From Stenocarpella maydis (lineage: Eukaryota; Ascomycota; Sordariomycetes; Diaporthales; Diaporthaceae), in NCBI GenBank assembly GCA_002270565.1, contig NQMI01000003.1:66691-130690 (forward strand): a stretch of 64,000 nt of DNA, given 5' to 3'. Below, piece by piece: positions 47,784-58,353 of this stretch (position 1 is its first letter; each line of letters opens with the position of its first letter). Below the pieces are notes generated by a model. That model saw only the letters and a program-made list of their open reading frames with translations. It did no database searches and had not been told where the DNA came from. Both the position numbers and the translations under genes were made by a program.

Positions 47784-48516
47784 AAGAACACTCCCGGGGA
47801 AGAAAAGAAGGATCCAATTCCAAGCAAGCAAACGGAAATACTCAATATCCATATCCACCGCGGCATAGCTTGGAGCCAGGGGGGGACGATGAGTAGTAAT
47901 ATGAGGTGTTAAGGAGAGGCTTAAAATAATGAATATCTAATGTAAAATTAATAATACCAATCAATGGATTTCAAGGCCTCAGATGCTAAGGAAATCGTCC
48001 TCTCAAAATATACCTTTTAATCCATACACCACTTTTCCCACTTGGTTGGTTGTACTCTGCGACGTATCGTGTGCTATTAACCATCCATAGCAATTTCAAC
48101 TCCCATTCTCAACCGGCATCTTGCGCTTCATGTTATCAGTTGCTTCACAACGATATTCGGGATAGGCTTCAAGTGGGAAACAAAGTGAAACATAGCATAC
48201 TCCGAAAGTACCTAGGTATTGACTGGGTCTGCTGACGACCCTCAGTGAGCGGTAGCGGGTGCGGTGGGCATCTCAGGGTTCGGGCATGGCATTGACGGGT
48301 TCAAAACTTGGAGCAAAACTTCCGCAGCAACTCAAAGCAGCCAGCCAACAAGTCAACGACGAATTAAACCCTCCATTCGTAGGCCCTGCCTGCCGTTCCC
48401 AAATCTCAAGCTGCAAGCGTGTGTTCAGGTCAGAAATTGTGGTAATTTCTGTGGGGACAGCCTTGGGAGTGAGTATTCTAGCAGACGACTGACCTGGTGA
48501 CCCCTCCACAGCAACT
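47784..48516. other. Intergenic region
   Basis: No gene is supported. An ACCTAGGT palindrome lies at 48210-48217, about 300 bp before the translin start. Confidence 0.45.
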
Positions 48517-49351
48517 ATGTCAGGCATGATCGACCCCCAGATCTTCGAGCACCTCAAGTCGAAGATCGACGAGGACACCAAGGCGCGTGATGACCTCAAC
48601 GGGACCATCCAGAAGATGGAGCGCGATGTGTCCTATACCCAAGGTCTTCTCTCGCGGGTGCACTCGAGTCCAAGGTCCAACTACCCGGCCCTGCTCTCCC
48701 AGGTCGAGACCGCCATCAAGGCCGAGGCCGAGGACTTTTCGCAGCTGAGCGAGGTCGCCTCCCAACACCCTTACTACAAGTAAGCGAGGCTGCCGCACTC
48801 GGACTGGCGCACGGTGCTAAATTGCTTGTGCACAGGTACAACAGCAAGTGGACCAGATCTGTCCAAGATGCAGTCTTCACGGTGCTTCTCCACGGCTGGC
48901 TGGGTGGTGCCCTCGTACCCGAGGGTAGAGTCGGACGGCTCCTCACCCTCGACGAGGTTGGAGAACACGTCTTCCATGGTCAGTCACGCCGGCACTCGCC
49001 TTAATCGCGGCTCAGTGCATCCGTGTAAAAAGTGCTAACACTCTGGTCGCAGTGCCCGTGAACCTGAAAGACCGTGATGCCTTCCACATCACTATCGAGG
49101 AGTACCTCCTGGCGGTTACCAGCCTGACGGACGAGCTCGCCCGGCTGGCTGTGAATGCCGTGACACTGGGCGACCACGAGCTGGCGGTCAAGATCAGCAC
49201 TTTCGTCAAGGACATCCATGCCGGCTTCCAATTGCTGAACCTGAAGAACGACATCTTGAGGAAGCGGGTGGATGGCGTCAAGTATGCGGTCAAGAAGGTC
49301 GAGGATGTGGTCTACGACCTTTCCTTGAGGAACCTGATCCCCACCTCTTGA
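48517..49351 (+). CDS. TSN: Translin
   Basis: Exons are 48517-48779, 48836-48978 and 49053-49351, giving 234 residues (human translin has 228). Translin forms ring-shaped octamers that bind single-stranded DNA and RNA, and with its partner TRAX makes the C3PO endoribonuclease. The family blocks are clear: SVQDAVFTVLLHGWLGG, HITIEEYLLAVTSLTDELAR, LAVNAVTLGDHELAVKIS, FVKDIHAGFQLLNLKND and VDGVKYAVKKVEDVVYDLS near the C terminus. The introns split codons but join in frame. The first ATG is used; a second, at Met4, is possible. Catalysis in C3PO comes from TRAX, whose gene is not in this window. The gene looks intact, though it lies between decayed neighbours. Confidence 0.95.
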
Positions 49352-49980
49352 GCCCCAAGCAGTTTGGGCTTGGGATAGAATGTTCGAATGAGCATTGAGA
49401 TGCGATTGGTGTTGCATTAACCTGGAGTGAGTCATTTCAGGTAGGCGCCAAAGGGCCGGATGATGCATCGGGAAAATTGGGAAGTGGAACAAAACCGGGA
49501 CCAGAAGGCCTAGCAGAGAATGAGTTTCAAATCTACTATTCAAACTTGCATTCACAATCAAGGGGTGCTTGTGGGGGCCACAGCATTGCTCCAGGATTGA
49601 AGGAAGATCTCATTGGGCTTCAGTGGCATTTCAGTCGTAATTTGCGACGGCTTCCTCTCGCTTGGTCGCATTTGGTTTGCATAGCCATTTGAACGAGACT
49701 ACCGCTCGGAAGCTCCAAAGCCTGATCAACGATATAGTTGTCTCCCCATTCAAGTCCTCCTACACCTCATCTGTAGGTTTTTGTCGCCTCCATGTTTTAT
49801 CGATCCAGCGATCTCATGCAGCCTCAGGCTCGTCTATCCTTGTTTCTGTAAGGCCTATCCAGCGCTCCCTGTGCTCCGTAGCTGCGACTACGCGCCCGGG
49901 CGATCATGGAGCCCTCTGTACTCCTCCTTTACATTTGGTCGCCGATATAAGACATCCATCCTGTTTAGCCTCGGCCTCAA
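49352..49980. other. Intergenic region
   Basis: This is the 3' flank of translin and of the broken gene on the other strand. No gene is supported. Confidence 0.45.
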
Positions 49981-51659
49981 TTAGTCCTCAGATAACTCTG
50001 GCGCAGCCTGTTCAATCCCGCATGCGGCCTCAGAAAACTCCAGAGCAAAGTTCATGGACCCCGCGCTTCTCACAATCATCTTTCGCACGAGGCCGCTCCG
50101 CAGTGAGAGCCACAGGTAGCATGTGAAGCAGCAAGGCATACAGGCAGCCTCGAGCGCGAGCCTGACCTGGAGTAGGTGGCTTAAGAAGCCCCAGACATAG
50201 CCGGGATCCGTCTTACATATTGCCCTATCCTCACCGAGCAGGTCAAGGGGGGTAGGCTGCCCTCTGTAGCAAACGCAGTTCCCCGGGCTCCCGAAAACGC
50301 TTTTTTCCGGAACAATGGTACCCAAAATCAACAAAAGGAGCTGAAAGTAAGACTGCACTGACATTCAACCACATTGTCGAATTGTACGGCACCTGCCCTG
50401 GAGGTAGAGAACTGGGCCCGCCCGATACGTTTCTAAGAGAGAAATATGCCCAGGAAATGTACTCCGGAACATAAAACTTGAACTCCAATTTCTCTTTCTC
50501 TGTGAAGGGTAAGATATGGGACGGAATGACCTGGGCAAGATCCAAGCTCTAGGCGCTGATGCACGAGCGACTCCTGAATACGTACGTCTCGTTGGCTGAG
50601 GCCCAGCAATCCTGCCTGATCATGACTTTTTCTATAATTTTTGCTGGTAGAGTGGCTTCGGGGCCATTTCTAAGCCATTCTTGAGGGCCAAGGCTGATTT
50701 GTATGAGTTGCCTCGTTATGGCGTCTGTGGTATTGAAGTATTAGCAGAGCATTTCAGTTACACATGTGGAAACAGCCCTCCACCCAAAGGCTCGAATGCT
50801 CCGAAAGTTTTCCGAATCGTATGCTAAATCAAGAGCCCAAAATGTTCCTATATAGTTATAGTTGTAACCACCGTCGAACCGTCGGACGTGTAAGCCAAGG
50901 TCTGATGGCGTAGATTGGTTCTGTCGATATCTCCACCGGTCAAACCGTTGATATAGTGTTTCCTGCCTGTATAAGCCAAAGATTTTGTTGGAAAATTCAA
51001 AGCGGAGAAGTCAAGACCGATTTTGATGTGGTCGCCCGACAAGTTAAACCTGCTGCCATCTAGCAGCCAGCACAAGGCCAGATCTCGCGTGTTCAGTGGG
51101 GCTATGTTTGCGTCAAACATGGCGTAGAAGTGACGAGAGAGACTAAATTAACCCATTTCAGTGCTCCAGAGAAGAGGGGGAAAAGGTGTAGCCGAGGGCG
51201 TATACGAGTAAAAGGGTGCACGACAAGGTGGTCCATCCCCTTCATGTAGACCATGTCCCTGAAGATCCAACAAAAGGATTCGAACGATGCTCGCGACCAA
51301 GGCACAGTGAAGTAGTACCTATAAGTGGCACTGCAATACTTCATTGCATATTTCAGCAGGCGACGCATCACACAATGATATAGGATCCACCCATGGACCA
51401 GTCCGCCACCTTGCCCGATGGTCATATCCCATGCTACGTCAATGACTTGGACTTGGGTGAAGGTGAAATTGCCGAAAGTGAGGTCTAGATCAAAAACCTG
51501 CTCGATGACTTGAGATCTCGACTCACTGAGTCTGTAAACTTACCCGGAGTTCAATATATTCGAATAGGAACGAACCAGCCTTTTGCCATTCGACTAGGCC
51601 AGCCCACTGGAGTCGGCAAAGGCGGCGGCACATAGAAGGAAGAGTCCTGAAATGACCAT
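49981..51659 (-). pseudogene. Interrupted fungal multi-span membrane protein gene
   Basis: Several minus-strand pieces fit one large fungal membrane-protein family of unknown role. LVEWQKAGSFLFEYIEL, then after an intron FDLDLTFGNFTFTQVQV and AWDMTIGQGGGLVHGWILYH, is the best-conserved part. The next spans are spread over three frames (a shift near 51245, another near 51180), reaching LLWSTEMG, followed by an in-frame TAA near 51150. Further on come DANIAPLNTRDLALCWLL, then EYISWAYFSLRNVSGG, then a C-terminal piece with DPGYVWGFLSHLLQVRLAL, matching the YxWGFS-type span of the family, to a stop at 49981. Two frameshifts and a stop in the middle suggest a pseudogene. Missed introns could explain part of this, so I keep the confidence moderate. 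Confidence 0.5.
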
Positions 51660-52694
51660 AATTCGCTTATTAGTCAGGGAGAATCTTCCATCATTGGTTG
51701 TGGCCTATCATCTTGGAGCGCTATGGGTGTAGTCGACGAGACTCGTGACAAGTCGGTGGTAGTAGAGACATCTCCGGTTGTGGGGTCCAGGCCAGCATCT
51801 AAATATGCAGAGGCTTCTTCTGCAGTGTGTTGCTCCATGGAATTTGCATCCAATGCTCCAAATGGATGATAGGGGTCAATATCACCACTGGGTTTGCCAT
51901 GATGATATTTTGTTAGCAAAGACTCGGAGTCGGAAAATGTCTCGAATATCAGTTCTGGGACTAGCGTGCGGATGGGAATATATGAATTCACCCGCAGCTG
52001 AGATTCCCGTGTTGACACAATACTAGTAGGCCACATTGGCCAGAGAATAATCTACATATGTACAAACCCAGACCAGTAAATGTAGTCCCTGATCTACAGA
52101 TAATGCCAAGTAACTAAAAAGAACTTGATATACAACAATATTGATCCGACTGGCCAGCTACCATGGCAATTTCAAAACGCAATATCATATCACTAACATA
52201 TCAGCGATATCCTATGAGTTATAGTACAAGGAAATAAAGCTAAGTTTTGGTCGCTCTTCACAATCAGAACAGTACCCTTGTACTAAGGGTACGATTGATT
52301 ACTCATGTCGCGCACGTTTAGACAGCTACTCCGCTGGCGGTTCAGATCAAAAGCCGTTTCATGTTGGAGGGAATCTTCAAGATACGGACTGCATCTTTCC
52401 CAGTAAGATTTGTGGTGGTTTTCCACATTAATTGAGGTTATCGTTCTCACAAATGTTGGGAATACGCTCCTTTCACTTGAACCTCCTGCGGAGCAGCCCT
52501 ATGACATATGAGACGTGACGTGACAGGGGTCATAAGCTTAGCTCCCCATGTCCCGAGGCCGATTACCTCACCACGGGTCCCTGGCCAGGAAATCCAAGAG
52601 TAATGACTCTCGACCTCTTTCCACATTTGCCGCGGTGAAGCTGGACCCGCACCTTCTTCTCTGCTCTCAGTCCAAAGAGCAGGAGGACGCGAGA
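51660..52694. other. Intergenic region
   Basis: A minus-strand frame at 51674-52036 (121 codons, acidic, low complexity) has an ATG but no family resemblance. Otherwise nothing is supported. The last 150 bases hold the leader of the carrier gene. Confidence 0.4.
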
Positions 52695-53706
52695 ATGGCA
52701 GAAGCTGTGAAAGCCAAGGTGAACCCCGTCGAGACCAAAAACTATAAAGGGTTCGTCGCCGGCGTCTTCTCCGGCATCGCCAAGCTGTCTGGTGTGTAAA
52801 ACAAACTGCCTCCCATGAAAACAAGAAGCTCCTGCTTGTAGACACATACTGACACTGTGCGAGGTAGTCGGCCACCCTTTTGACACAATTAAAGTAAGGT
52901 TGCAGACCACCGACCCGGCCCGCTTCTCCGGCGCTCTCCAGTGCCTCCTCCAAACGATACGCAATGAAGGTCTCTCAGGCCTTTACAAGGGCGCTACCCC
53001 TCCGCTGGTGGGATGGATATTCATGGACAGCGTAATGTTGGGCAGCCTAACAGTATACCGGCGGCTCCTCCGTGACCACATCTTCAACCCGCCGCTGCAC
53101 CCCCTCCACGACCCAAACCTCCCGCTGCCGGCACATGGGCACGGCGTGGCTGGCGTCATGGCCGGTGCGACGGTGTCTCTGGTCGCGGCGCCGGTTGAGC
53201 ACGTCAAGGCGCGCCTGCAGATCCAGTATGCTGCAAAAAAGAGCGAGAGGTTGTACACGGGGCCGATCGACTGCGTGCGCAAGATATATGGCGCGCACGG
53301 GACCCGGGGGCTGTTCCACGGCCTGACGGCGACTCTCCTGTTCCGGGGCTTCTTCTTCTTCTGGTGGGGCAGCTATGATGTCTTCAGCCGGTGGATGAAG
53401 AACTCGACGAGCTTGAGTGCACCGGCGATCAACTTCTGGGCTGGAGGCCTGAGCGCTCAGGTCTTCTGGTTGACGAGCTATCCTAGTGATGTTATCAAGC
53501 AGCGCATCATGACGGACCCCCTGGGCGGAAGCTTGGGAGATGGTACAAGGCGTTTCAGGTCGTGGAGGGAAGCGGCCGTCGCAGTGCACAGGGAGAGCGG
53601 GTTGAAGGGTTACTGGCGAGGATTCCTCCCCTGTTTTATGAGGGCGTTCCCAGCCAACGCGATGGCCCTGGTTGCATTTGAAGGAGTTATGAGGACACTT
53701 CCATAG
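52695..53706 (+). CDS. Mitochondrial carrier family protein
   Basis: Exons are 52695-52791 and 52868-53706, giving 311 residues. These proteins exchange metabolites across the inner mitochondrial membrane. All three signature repeats are present: HPFDTIKVRLQ, APVEHVKARLQ and YPSDVIKQRI, each a PX[DE]XX[KR] motif at the end of an odd-numbered helix. Six membrane helices are predicted. The protein opens with an unstructured stretch and NYKGFVAGVFSGIAKL. The intron donor at 52792 is preferred over two nearby GTs because it alone joins KLS to VGHPFD in frame. The sequence is closest in feel to the carnitine/acylcarnitine and Ymc1-like group, but the substrate cannot be fixed by eye. A WWGSYDVFSRW stretch marks the fourth helix. 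Confidence 0.93.
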
Positions 53707-54022
53707 ACGGTCACAGGGAAAATAAAGGTGCGAGGCATAGATAGAGCTTGGGAGGCAGTCACAGGCCATTGATACCCAGACATGTTGCGCGGGAGCATAT
53801 AGACGACCCATCTCCAATCAACTTCAGCGGATTGCAGATGGTATTCGCTATCTAGGGCCCAGGCAATGCTGTGATGTGCTCGCCTGGCCCTGAGTGACCG
53901 ATCAGCAGAGGCTGGCCGGAAACACCTGCTTTTCCACCTTTGACCACCAACGGCAGTCCATTTCACAGAGGGTCCACCATCGCGGCTCAGCCCGGTATGT
54001 CGTCGAGAGCGTTTGCAGTCGC
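53707..54022. other. Convergent 3' region
   Basis: This is the 3' flank between the carrier gene and the eL22 gene. No gene is supported. Confidence 0.5.
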
Positions 54023-54636
54023 TTACTCGTCGTCATCATCAGCCTCGTCGTTGACGACGTTGAAGAACTTGAGCTCGTACACTCCCTTGGAGGTGGAGAC
54101 GACGCGGAGCCAGTCACGGAGCTGCATCTTCTTCAGGAACTTCTTGGTCCTACAGTGTGGAACGCCAGGGTTAGCATGTCGCTCTATGCATACCACCCTC
54201 CTAGGACAATGCGGGTGCTCCTCACAGGTACTTGAGGTAGCGGCCCGACAGCTCGTTGTGGGCGATGATCTCGATCTTGCCGTCACCGACCTGGGAGATC
54301 TGGATGGTCTCGCCCAGGTTGCCGACGCGGCCGTCGACCTTGATCTTCTCGTTCAGGAACTTCTCGAAGGCGGAGACATCGAAGATCTTGTCGCTGGCGG
54401 GCTGCGAGGCGTTGATGATGAACTGCACCGGCAAGGGTACCGTCAGCGCTGCGCTTGGGCTGGGAGGGTGAGTATGGGGTACAGTGCTTACCTTCTTGGT
54501 GGTCTTGGAGGACCTGCCCTTCTTCTGTATTTTTGAAAATTTGACCTTAGCCTACTGCATCACGCCATGATCTCTCTGGCCGAAAGACTGGGCCAGCAGC
54601 AAAGCGGTGTCATGTACATACAGTCTGGGGAGCCAT
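54023..54636 (-). CDS. RPL22: 60S ribosomal protein eL22
   Basis: Minus-strand exons are 54636-54622, 54551-54492, 54422-54226 and 54149-54023, giving 132 residues. eL22 is a component of the large ribosomal subunit in the cytosol. Family blocks are clear: [46 protein letters not shown] and [18 protein letters not shown], with the usual acidic tail (ADDDDE). Exon 1 codes for only five residues (MAPQT) and has the donor GTATGT. Exon 2 carries the basic [16 protein letters not shown] tiny first exon with early introns is common in fungal ribosomal protein genes. All junctions keep frame. Confidence 0.95.
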
Positions 54637-55142
54637 TTCTTCTGGAGTGGGGGGGAAGAGGACGCAAAGAGGTTAAAATATCCTGCGCCGTTGGTGGATG
54701 GTTGTGAGGGAGAGGAGGTGGTAGTTGCGATGTCAAGGGGTTCGTCAGGCTTTGCGCCGACAAAAAAGTTCGCGGTGCCTGGCCAGAGCCGATTGACGCC
54801 AAACTGTGGGTTTGCTAGTGCAGCTCGGCTCCAGCTGGCAGCCAGCTGGCCATCAGCCCCTGCCTTCAACACCTGTTAACCCGGGAACAACCGCATTGCT
54901 TGTCAAAGCACAACAACACACCATGTTCGTGAGTACTGGCCGCAACGTCGTTGGCAAGATGCCCATCGCCAGACCCATGCTGCGAGACTGCGACGCTAAA
55001 GCTCGACTTGGCAAACGGCTGCGAGACAGCTAGTTCCATGTTCAGTGAACCTCGGGAGCTGGCTGGTGAAGTCACCCACCCTTCACCAAATATCTCCACA
55101 ATACCTCCTCGGGAATAATCGTCTCGCCTACATAAACAGACC
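54637..55142. other. Divergent promoter region
   Basis: This lies between the eL22 start and the RibD-like gene. No gene is supported. Confidence 0.5.
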
Positions 55143-55705
55143 ATGCGTCGGCTGAGGTACAATGTCGCTGTGTCGGTGGACGGGTTTATTGCGCCTCCAG
55201 ACGGATCAGCGGACTGGATCGTGCATGATGCATCCATCGAGTTCGACTCGCTGTACGCGGAATTCGGGACCTTTATCTTGGGCCGCAAGACTTGGGAGTT
55301 TATGGACCGGCTCGGGGATCAGAATCCGCTAGCCTGCCGACCCAAGGACAGCGTGGCCGTCGTGAGCAGCCAGATGAAGCCCGGGGACTGGCCGGGCGTG
55401 ACCGTCATTGAAGCACCAGCGGCGATCGAGTACATCACGGCCTGAAGGCTGGTGAGGGCAAAGACATCTGGCTCTTCGGTGGTGGCCAGCTCGCGGGTTT
55501 GTGCTTTCGAGCCGGGCTGGTGGACACGGTCGAGACGGCCATCATGCCCGTCCTGCTAGCGGACGGGGTCAGGCTGGTCGAGGTGCCGGCGGAGAGGGCG
55601 GGCCCGCATGCCTATCAGCTCAGGTTGGTTGGATCGCAGAGGCTCGAGAAGACCGGAATTTTGATGTGCAAATACGACGTCCTTCTCGATAGCGGCTCTT
55701 CCTGA
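55143..55705 (+). pseudogene. RibD C-terminal/DHFR-like protein, frameshifted
   Basis: The first frame (55143-55445, 100 residues) starts MRRLRYNVAVSVDGFIAPPD, the nucleotide-binding opening of the RibD_C/dihydrofolate-reductase-like fold, and includes GTFILGRKTWEFM. It stops at TGA 55443-55445. From 55442 the next frame continues the same domain: KAGEGKDIWLFGGGQLAG, then VDTVETAIMPVLLADGVRL, to a stop at 55703-55705. One missing base near 55440 explains the break. No plausible intron joins the two parts. Members are NAD(P)H-dependent reductases of about 190 residues, often horizontally acquired or found as small stand-alone proteins in fungi. Either the gene is a recent pseudogene or the assembly lacks one base; everything else in it looks normal. 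Confidence 0.75.
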
Positions 55706-55850
55706 TCGGACGATTTGGGCTGGCTCATTCGACCGCTCGCAACTTGCAGAATGGCCATGTCAAAACATTTTTACAGTATTCTGACTTGCAAACGGTTTTG
55801 ATACTCCGGCTTGGAAGTTAGAATATTAACAACAGCACGCATAATGCAAC

Positions 55851-55876
55851 TTTTTTTTTTTTCAAGAAAAAAAAAA
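55851..55876. repeat. Poly-T/poly-A inverted repeat between convergent genes
   Basis: T12, a short CAAG spacer, then A10. It can fold into a hairpin and lies between the 3' ends of the RibD-like gene and the C2H2 pseudogene. Confidence 0.8.
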
Positions 55877-55883
55877 CACCAGT

Positions 55884-58019
55884 CTAACCAAACGCTCCTT
55901 CCGAATCCCGCCCCACACGTTCCATATCGGCCCCAACTAGCATATGCTCAACGCCGACCAAGTCAACCTCGCATCCATCTTTCTCATGGCTGAAATGTCT
56001 AACAGCCGACAACCCCGGGCGGTAGTTGAAGTTTTCTGCACTGCTCCTCCACCGCAAGTACGGAAAGTGCTCTTCAACCGGCGCAAATCGTCGCCAAGAA
56101 CCTGATTTTGGCCAGGGGATCTCAACTTGGGCTTGATCTGGGCTTTCGTTGTCCAGCACGTCTGTCGGATGAAGCTCGCCTGTCTGCAGGAACGGATCCG
56201 CATCAGCGCCTTCAGAATTTGCCAGCCACTGCAACAAAAACGGCTCTTCTTCTGGCCGGCTCACACCCGCTTGAATAGCTGCCATGGCAGTCTTCGGCAC
56301 AGTCAGCGTCAATATATTCCGTCCTGAGATGTCTTCAAACAGGAGCTTCTCTTCATGAGCGAAGTCACCTTCGATGGACCCGACCCGTCCTTGATGTTGA
56401 CCCTCATGGCTATCCGAAGCCCTCCCGGGCTTGTCGATTTCTTCGCCGACTTCCGGTGGGAGGGCAAGAAGAGCTAGCCGTTTAAGGTGAAACATGATGT
56501 GTTTCCGTAGCGCGCTCGCTTCAGAGAAGGCAGTCGGACAGAAAGGACAGTCTCGATGGATACGCAGCGATGGACCAACGACGGCAGCCATCAGCTCCGG
56601 AGAGAAGTATTCCGCCTTCTGCACTGGATGCTTCTCATGAAGATGCACTGTATACCCCAGCTGCGTCTCAAATTCCTCGCCGTGAACATGGCAGTGCCAA
56701 ACTCTCGTGTGGAGGCTTTCATGCTCGAGCCACTCCTGACGGGTCCCGTATATGCGATTCAAGTCCTAACAAAGCTCGAACGTGCAGTGATACAGCTATA
56801 AATCATAGATAAGGTGCACACTAGAGTCTAATGTCAGCGACTAAGACTAGATCATAGTAAGGGAGCAGCAGGCTGACCACCAGGCCTCCTTCGCAAGGTA
56901 CTTGCGAGGGCAAATGATGTTGCAGTATAGACAGGTGAAGAACATTTTGCTTAAGGTCTATACCAGAGGAGGCGGCCACTGCAACTTCTTACCACGGAGA
57001 TTCATCACCGTCGAGACCCGGCTTTGGTGCGAGATGACGGATTTCAAATCGTCCAGCTTGACGAAAGTCCCATCCAACCTTGTAGCGGATATAGCTGAGC
57101 TACAGCGGAAACCCGGCTGCTATGGCAAGTATCCTCCCTGTTCGAGCTGTGTCTGGCTCTGCTGCTTGTCCTCCGCGGCTGAAGCATCGATTTGTTGTCT
57201 CCCGTCGGGTCGAGGAGGTATTGCATTGCCAGCCGGCCCCTGGCTGGTCCTCTCGGCATGTTCTTTCTAACAAACGAACTGCTGTTTCCGCCTGGCGTTC
57301 GAAATTCCCGTCCGGCGAACCAGCCAGTTTGACGGCGAGGCATACTGCTCCAGGATCTCATCATGGCTCCTGCGGGGAGCCTTCAGTTCACCGTGTTGTA
57401 AGCCCTCTGACAATTGTTCTCTCTGTACATGGCAGACTATGGCAATGGCGGCCTCTTCACGCTCCTGGATGTATTCTTTGCGCACATGGGCCGGAACGTG
57501 CTTATACAGCTCGTTGGCAGCACGTTGTGGGCGATTCCTCGGGTTCTTGATCTTGGTGCCCAGGCTGTAGAGGGCGTCCACAGTTTCTGTCACGCTTATC
57601 TTGCGAAATTCCACCTCGTATAACGACGTCCCGCTGCTGGAAAGAGAGGACAACGCCGAACTCACGTCGCTGTTAAGATCAGAGGCCCCATCATCAGGAT
57701 CCGCAGCTGCAGCGGCGGCAAATTCATAAGGCGGGCGCTCGCCACGATGGACCGACAACAGGTTCTCCAGATGTTCTTTGAGCTCGACGAGAATATCGGC
57801 CAGACGTGACTTCACCTCTACAGCATCCCGCACTCGGTAGTCTAGGGACGAGTGACCCTGCTTGTGTAGACCGAGGCTGTGAGCCCAGAGTCTGAAGCGT
57901 TGTTCCTCCGAGATCAACCTCTTCTCGATGGGATGGTTTGCAATCTCCTGAACGCCGTTCAGCTCCGAGAATGCCACGAAAATGTCCGTACCGAGCTTGT
58001 GAAGCTCGGTCGACTCCAT
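55884..58019 (-). pseudogene. Broken fungal C2H2-type protein gene
   Basis: The pieces fit one family of fungal proteins with an N-terminal helical domain and a C-terminal C2H2-like region, often linked with NACHT or death-domain proteins. The N-terminal part (58019-57267, 250 residues) contains RFRLWAHSLGLHKQGHSSLD, KIKNPRNRPQRAANELYKH and ASPSNWLVRRTGISNARRKQ, then a TAG. The continuation shows SVISHQSRVSTV, FFTCLYCNIICP and LAKEAWW, with further stops, including TAGs where YDLQLYHC and ELCQDLNR would be expected. The C-terminal part (from about 56765) reads RIYGTRQEWLEHESLHTRVW, FSPELMAAVVGPSLRIHRDC and PFCPTAFSEASALRKHIMFH, ending at 55884. At least three stops in otherwise well-kept sequence suggest recent loss. 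It is divergent to the DUF7580-type pseudogene 335 bp away. Confidence 0.8.
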
Positions 58020-58353
58020 CTCAACGCCACAATATCAGCGGTACATCGTGATAGCATCAAGACCAAGCCTCGGCGGCTTCTTCAGCTCGCAGACAAACTG
58101 CGGACCCGAATCAGAGGGTGCGGGGCCCGCATCAGTCGTACCACCACGCCGGTCAGGGTCTGTATGGTGACAAAGCATCAGGGGCGGACAGGATAGGTCT
58201 AACCTAACCGGGCCTGCTGCTGGCAGGAGGGTCTCTCGGCAGCTATCCCTCCCATTGATCTTCTCTCCTTTCGGCCGCACAGCCCTGCCGCTTCGAGCAT
58301 GACACGGTTCTCGCCTGGATGGTGGAAAGCATGAGGGCCGTATAGCAGCAATA
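58020..58353. other. Shared upstream region of two broken genes
   Basis: These 334 bp separate the start codons of the divergent C2H2-type and DUF7580-type genes, so they probably shared a promoter. No other feature is seen. Confidence 0.5.

Noticed and set aside
51674..52036. 121-codon minus-strand frame with an ATG
   Set aside because: It is acidic and low-complexity with no family resemblance; too weak to call as a gene.
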